Positions 19,785 through 24,678 of a DNA stretch of 24,678 nucleotides are shown in pieces; within the stretch, counting starts at the first letter, position 1, and the number at the start of each line of letters is the position of its first letter. Source of the stretch: Cochliopodium minus (Eukaryota; Discosea; Himatismenida; Cochliopodiidae). The translations under genes were made by a program, and so were the position numbers. Below the pieces are notes generated by a model. That model was not told where the DNA came from. It ran no database searches and worked only from the letters and a program-made list of their open reading frames with translations. Where the stretch lies: positions 15,045 to 39,722 of the forward strand of contig JAMYWO010000248.1 in assembly GCA_024220525.1 (NCBI GenBank). Reading direction: 5' to 3'.

Positions 19785-22700
19785 ATGGAAATATCAAACG
19801 AAGATTTAAAATCATGGGTTCAAAAGATAACAAATTGTAAAAAATAAAATAAAATAAAATATATATTTTCTTTTAAAAGGGATATATCTCCTTTTAAATA
19901 AAATATGAGATAATTAAATGAGGAAATATAGTTGATATATCTTCAAATATTTAAACATATTAATGAATATTCAAAATTATAAGTATATAAAGTAGAAGTG
20001 GAAAATTTTACATATGATTGGAAAGATGGGAAAGCATTCTGCTGTTTGATACATTATTATTTCCCAGAGGAAATTAATATGAAAGAGGTGAGAACAGATT
20101 CGCTAATAGATTTCCTCGAAAATCTGAATATGGCCTTTGATATCGCAGAAAAACATCGAGTGAAGAAAACATTAGTTACAGAAGAGATGATGAATCCAGA
20201 AGAAGAGTTGATAATAAAGTATCTGAGGGAGATGCATCAAAAATTCAAGGATTTACAAGGAGGGAAGGCTATTAACGGGATCAGTGAGGAGGATGAGAAG
20301 GAGAGGTTGGAGAAAGAGAAAGTGGAAATGGAGAAGGTGAAGAGGGAGCAGATTAAAGAAAGATTATTGAAGGAGAGAAGAGAGAAAAGGAGGCTAGAGA
20401 GATTGGAACAAGAAAAATTGGAGAAGGGAGAAACACAAGAAAATAAAGAGATTGTGAGTAATAATAGTGGAGGAGAGGAAGAAAAGGAAAGGTTGGAGAA
20501 GGAAAGAGTAGAGAAGGAGAGGTTGGAGAAGCATGAACAAGATCAAATTAGGAGGGAGCTGATTAAAGAGAGGCTTTTGCAGGAGAAAAGGGAGCAAAGA
20601 AGATTGGAAAGGGAGAGGCAAAGGTTGGAGCAAGAGCAGCTCGAAAGAGAAATTTTAGAAAAAAAAGAAAAAGAAAGATTGGAGAAGGAGAGAGTAGAGA
20701 AGGAGAGGTTGGATCATGAGATACAAGAAAAGGAAAGAATAGAACAGCAAGACCAAATTAGGAGGGAGCAGATTAAAGAGCGGCTTTTGCAGGAGAAAAG
20801 GGAGCAAAGAAGATTGGAAAGGGAGAGGCAGAGGTTGGAGCAAGAGCAGCTTGAAAAATTAGAGTTGATTGAAAAAGAAAGAATAGAGAAAGAAAAATTG
20901 GAAAACGAAAAACTTGAAAACGAAAAAAAATTGGAGAAGGAGAGACTAGAGTTAATTGAAAAAGTTAGATTAGAACAAGAAAAAATAGAGAATGAAAGAA
21001 CAGAGAAAGAGAGACTTGAAAAAGAAAAAATAGAGATTGAAAGATTAGAAATGGAAAGATTAGAAAGAGAAAGGATTGAAAAAGAAAAATACGAAAAAAT
21101 AGAAATGGAAAGATTAGAACAAGAAAAAATAGAACAAGTTAGATTAGATGAGGAGGAAAGAGAGAGAGTAGAAAAGGAGAGACTGGAACATGAGAAGAAT
21201 GAACAAGAGAGGATCAAGAGGGAGCAGATCAAAGAGAGGCTTTTGCAGGAGAAAAGGGAGCAAAGAAGATTGGAAAGGGAGAGGCAGAGGTTGGAGCAAG
21301 AGCAGCTTGAAAATCTAGAATTGATTGAAAAAGAAAGAACAGAGAAAGAAAGGGTGGAGCAAGAAAGAATTTTACAAGAGAAAAAGGAGAAGAGGAGATT
21401 GCAAAGAGAGAAAGAAAGACTTGAACAAGAAAAAATAGAGAATGAAAGAATAGAGAAAGAAAAAATAGAGAATGAAAGATTAGAAAAAGAAAGATTAGAA
21501 AAAGAAAGGGTGGAGAATGAACGATTGGAGAAAGAGAGGCTTTTGAAAGAAGAACAAGAAAAAATAGAAAATGAAAGAATAGAGAAAGAGAGATTTGAAA
21601 AAGAAAAAATAGAGAATGAAAGATTAGAAAACGAAAGATTAGAAAAAGAAAGGGTGGAGAAAGATAAATTAGAAAAAGAAAGGCTTGAAAAACAAGAAAG
21701 AATAAAATTAGAAGAAGAAAGAGAAGAAAAAGAGAGAAAAGAGAAGGAAAGAATAGAGAAAGAAAGGTTGGAGCAAGAAAGAATATTAGAGGAGAAAAGG
21801 GAGAAGAGGAGATTGCAAAGAGAGAAAGAAAGACTTGAAAATGAAAGAATAGAGAAAGAGAGGATTGAAAATGAGAAAATAGAGAAAGAGATACTTGAGA
21901 AAGAAGAACAAGAAAGAGAAGAAAAAGAGAGAAAAGAGAATGAAAGAATAGAGAAGGAAAGGTTGGAGAAAGAAAGAATTTTACAAGAGAAAATAGAGAT
22001 GAGGAGATTGGAAAGAGAGAAAGAAAGAATTGAAAGTGAAAGAATAGAAAAAGAAGAAAAAGAAAGGAAGGAAAGAGAGAAAGAGAGACTTGAAAAAGAA
22101 GAAAAAGAAAGGAAGGAAAAGGAAAGAGAAGAGAAGCAAAGAATAGAAAAAGAAAGGCTTGAGAAAGAGAGGATTGAAAATGAGAAAATAGAGAAAGAGA
22201 GACTTGAGAAAGAAGAACAAGAAAAGAAGGAAAAAGAAAGAATCGAGAAAGAACAAGAAAGAATAGAAAAAGAAAGAACGGAGAGGGAAAAGCAGGAAAA
22301 GAATGACCAACGAAATTTAGAAAGAAATGGAGTTAATGGAAGCAAACACAAGAATGGAGAACTGAATAATTTTGAGAGTAAAGAGGAAGATAGAGAAGAA
22401 TTGATTGAACAAAACATTATTGTATATAGTAAAAACACAAAAAATCTGGAAATAAATGAAGAAACAAATTTTGAAGAAGAAGAAAACTCCAATTTATTTT
22501 CAAACACAAACAAAATATTGAAAAATAAATTGGAGAATTCACAAAGAGCACTGGAATCTCTCAAAGAAAATCTCAAAAAAACATCTCAAGAAACAGAAAA
22601 TTTACTTTATCGCCTCAATAATCGAAGTAACAAAAATTCTCCCAGAAGCAGTTCCTCTCCAAAGAAAAAGGATAGAGAAAACGGAATCATAAATAATTCT

Positions 22701-22955
22701 CCTCTCATCAAAACTTCTATTGTTTGCAACCTTTATTCTCCAAATGAGATTTACATTTCTGGCTCATTTAATGATTGGAAATCTGATCTCCTTTCTGAAA
22801 AAAACGATAAGGATCTTCTCATTTTCGATATTTCATTACAATCAGGCAAAAAATATTATTTCAAATTTATAGTTGATGGTAAGGTGAGATTAGATCACAC
22901 TTATCCTGTAGATTTGGACGAAAATTTGAAATTAAGTAATGTAATAACTTTGTGA
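19785..22955 (+). CDS. CH domain - long ER/K helix - C-terminal AMPK-beta-type glycogen-binding (CBM48) fusion protein
   Basis: Exons 19785-19836 and 19993-22955 (TGA), phase 1; 1004 aa. The first exon encodes MEISNEDLKSWVQKITN and joins LEVENFTYDWKDGKAF, completing a single calponin-homology domain (about 1-105: FCCLIHYYFPEEINM, LENLNMAFDIAEKHRV, IKYLREMHQKFKDL). Residues about 120-770 are almost only E, K, R with Leu/Ile at short intervals (ERLEKERLEKER, KERLLQEKREQRRLERERQR), typical of a long charged single helix or coiled coil. A mixed linker and Ser/Pro/Lys patch follow. Residues 926-1004 match the glycogen-binding module of AMPK beta: VCNLYSPNEIYISGSFNDW, LQSGKKYYFKFIVDG, then a proline/aspartate turn and SNVITL at the end. 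The CH half suggests cytoskeletal binding and the CBM48 half starch/glycogen binding; a rod linking the two is inference. No kinase-subunit-binding C-terminal AMPK-beta domain is present. Confidence 0.85.
20551..21314 (+). repeat. Three near-identical ~95-bp coding blocks
   Basis: Blocks at about 20551-20648, 20761-20857 and 21217-21314 encode the same segment, IKERLLQEKREQRRLERERQ followed by RLEQEQLE, with only scattered base changes. They are dispersed rather than strictly tandem, with divergent ER/K-rich sequence between them, so they look like products of segmental duplication within the helix-coding exon. Confidence 0.8.
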
Positions 22956-23059
22956 TACCTTTTTTTTTTTTTGAGAGTGAAAAAAAGAAATTTTGTAAAT
23001 TTATTTAAAAAAAAAAAATAAAAATATTTGAACAAAAAAAGAAATTTTATTTTTATATT

Positions 23060-24536
23060 TTATTTCCTATATTTTCCTTTTATGACCATAACACCCGAGG
23101 GACAATCATTTTGGTTTTGGAAAATAGATCCAAGGAAAGAATATTTGTTGGAGGTATCTAAATAACAAGAATGAGAACCATCAGAAGAAACAGTCAGACT
23201 GCTTTGTCTGGAAAGTTGATCTCCTGTAAATTCAAACTTGTTCCAATAGTTGTTCATTGCAAAAATGATCATGTTCGATTGATCAACACAACTTAATTCA
23301 GAAAGATTATTATCAAACTTATTTCTTGACAAATGCTTTTTGTTAAAATAAGAAAAAAAATATGAAATAAAATATTTTAAAATAAAAATTAAATTGATAG
23401 AAGAAAATATATATTTAAAACAAGTTAATAAAAAGTTTAATTTTACTTGAAAAGTGTGTACTGAGAAAATATCAATGCTAAAATAAGAAAATACAATGAG
23501 GAAATCTCCGTTGATGTAACAAGCCCAAGCAGTGTTGAGGTCCAAAACGGGACTTGATAAAACTATTTCAAAAGAACTTACTTCTATCTTTGTAAGTGTT
23601 GAATTCAAATTTTTTTGTGGAACTTTAAAATAAAAATAAAAAATAAAAATAAAAAAATAAAATAAAAAAAAAAAATAAAATTAAAAAATTAATTTTTACT
23701 TATTGGATTGGTTAAATAAAGATATTGGTTTTGTTGATCTATGTTAACAAAGTAAGGCTCCTCTCCAAGATCAGAATCCAGATCAACAGTATCTATTTCT
23801 TCATCCAGTAAATTATACTTCACAAGTTGGTATCTCCCCGTCAAGTAAAGAACATTTCCAACATTTAAAATACTTTTTTATTTTTTTTATTTAAACATTT
23901 TTTTATCATTTATTTAATAAGTTAATAATCAATTTTTTGAATTTTAATTTTGAATTTTAATTTGAAATTATATTAAGTTATTATTTTTTATTGCCTTTTA
24001 TTTTTTAATGATTTTTTTTATTTTATTTATTATTTATTATTTTTTTTATTTTATTTTAGAAATATTTTTTAATCAAATTTTTATTTTTTTTTATAATTCT
24101 TTTTAATTATTTTTTATTTTATTTTAGAAATATTTTTTATTTTAAGAACCATTTTAAATAATTTTTTTATTAATTTTTTTTTATTAATTTTTTTATTTAA
24201 ATAAGAATTACTAATAATTATTTTTTTATAATTTTCTGTTATTATATAAATTTTATTTTATAAAACTATTTTCTAAAAAACATTTTTTTTTTTTACCTTC
24301 CCATCCAACCTTTAGGAATAGTAGGAGTCACATCAATCTGTTGAACCAAAGATAAAGGAGAAGTGCTCACCACCAAAACGAAAGACTCATAAGTGATGTA
24401 AAACAAATGGGTTCCATTATTCACACAAGCAAACAGGGTGTAGTTTAAAAACACACTTTCGCTAATTTTCATCGTTTTTTTTTCTATTTTTGTTAAGTTT
24501 CCTGATACACTCGCATAAACGTTTTCATCATCTCCA
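23060..24536 (-). CDS. Beta-rich repetitive protein (beta-propeller-like), 3' part; 5' end beyond window
   Basis: Minus-strand exons 24536-24297, 23872-23700, 23622-23447 and 23335-23060 (stop); junction phases 2, 1, 0 fit, giving about 287 residues. The first visible exon starts in phase 2 after an intron that reaches the window edge, so the N-terminus is missing. Repeated patterns of about 40-60 residues can be seen: NLTKIEKKTMKIS...TLFACVNNGTHLFYI and STLTKIEVSSFEIV...TAWACYINGDFLIVF, plus VLYLTGRYQLVKYNLLDEEI and YFVNIDQQNQYLYLTNP. Alternating short hydrophobic strands with turns of this kind are typical of beta-propellers. Several N-x-S/T sites and Cys residues suggest an extracellular or lumenal protein. 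I do not recognise the family. The intron at 24296-23873 is 424 nt of almost pure T/A. Confidence 0.7.
23630..23695. repeat. (AAAAT)n simple repeat in intron
   Basis: A/T-only run of AAAAT-type units inside the 23699-23623 intron of the minus-strand gene. Confidence 0.85.
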
Positions 24537-24540
24537 CTAA

Positions 24541-24678
24541 TAAAAATAAAAAATAAAAAATAAAAAATTTGAAATAAAAAATAAAAAATAAAAATAAAGT
24601 AAAAAATTTGAAATAAAAAATTTGAAATAAAAAATAAAAAATTTGAAATAAAAAATAAAAAATAAAAAATAAAAAATA
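24541..24678. repeat. (AAAAAT)n with AAATTTG interruptions; window ends inside it
   Basis: A run of AAAAAT units with four AAAATTTGAAAT interruptions fills the last 138 bases. It lies in an intron of the minus-strand gene and continues to the window edge. Confidence 0.9.

Noticed and set aside
20714-22576. 620-codon open frame on the minus strand, Ser/Phe/Leu-rich
   Set aside because: It is the antisense image of the purine-only ER/K helix exon; its composition is fully explained by the opposite strand and it lacks any motif.

Overview
The window is nuclear DNA of a very AT-rich unicellular eukaryote. Spacers and introns are almost pure A/T with (AAAAT)n-type repeats. Genes carry GT-AG introns, mostly about 50-420 nt. 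TAA, TAG and TGA all serve as stops, so the code looks standard. Long K/E/N-rich coiled-coil proteins, single-CH-domain proteins and a P-loop NTPase-nuclease of the Crinkler/RHS-like type suggest a free-living amoeboid protist (dictyostelid-like or another AT-rich amoeba), but no marker fixes the taxon. All gene models are hand splices that keep one open frame across GT-AG junctions; none is backed by RNA.

Left part (1-2663, minus strand): two secreted or membrane genes built largely of tiny exons. The first runs off the left edge and has an N-terminal membrane anchor. The second is complete: about 215 residues in about 15 exons, several of only 6-13 nt. It has a signal peptide and resembles the glutamic-peptidase (eqolisin, G1) fold.

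Middle-left (3034-7597): a PP2C-type protein phosphatase (plus) with a long basic N-terminal region, convergent with a small heat-shock protein (minus). The alpha-crystallin domain of the latter is split by an Arg/Gly/Glu-rich insert of about 165 residues.

Centre (8162-16690): a large CH-domain coiled-coil protein (about 1700 aa) with a recent 315-bp higher-order tandem repeat; then a minus-strand zone with a kinase C-terminal fragment, a simple-repeat tract containing an undetermined base (N at 14335), and two exons of an unrecognised protein. Next is a five-exon HAD-family phosphatase of the phosphoglycolate/4-nitrophenyl phosphatase type.

Right part (16935-24678): a minus-strand P-loop NTPase fused to a PD-(D/E)XK-like nuclease region, interrupted by an apparent frame break that a 26-nt intron could explain. 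A second CH-domain protein follows, whose very long ER/K-rich helix ends in an AMPK-beta-type glycogen-binding module (CBM48), an unusual combination. Last is the 3' part of a minus-strand gene for an unrecognised repetitive beta-rich protein; its 5' end lies beyond the window.

These are independent eukaryotic transcription units rather than an operon. The clearest shared theme is the pair of CH-domain proteins, which look like diverged paralogues with different tails. Best candidates for something undescribed: the CH/long-helix/CBM48 fusion, the NTPase-nuclease protein, the small Hsp with an insert inside its chaperone domain, and the microexon-rich genes.
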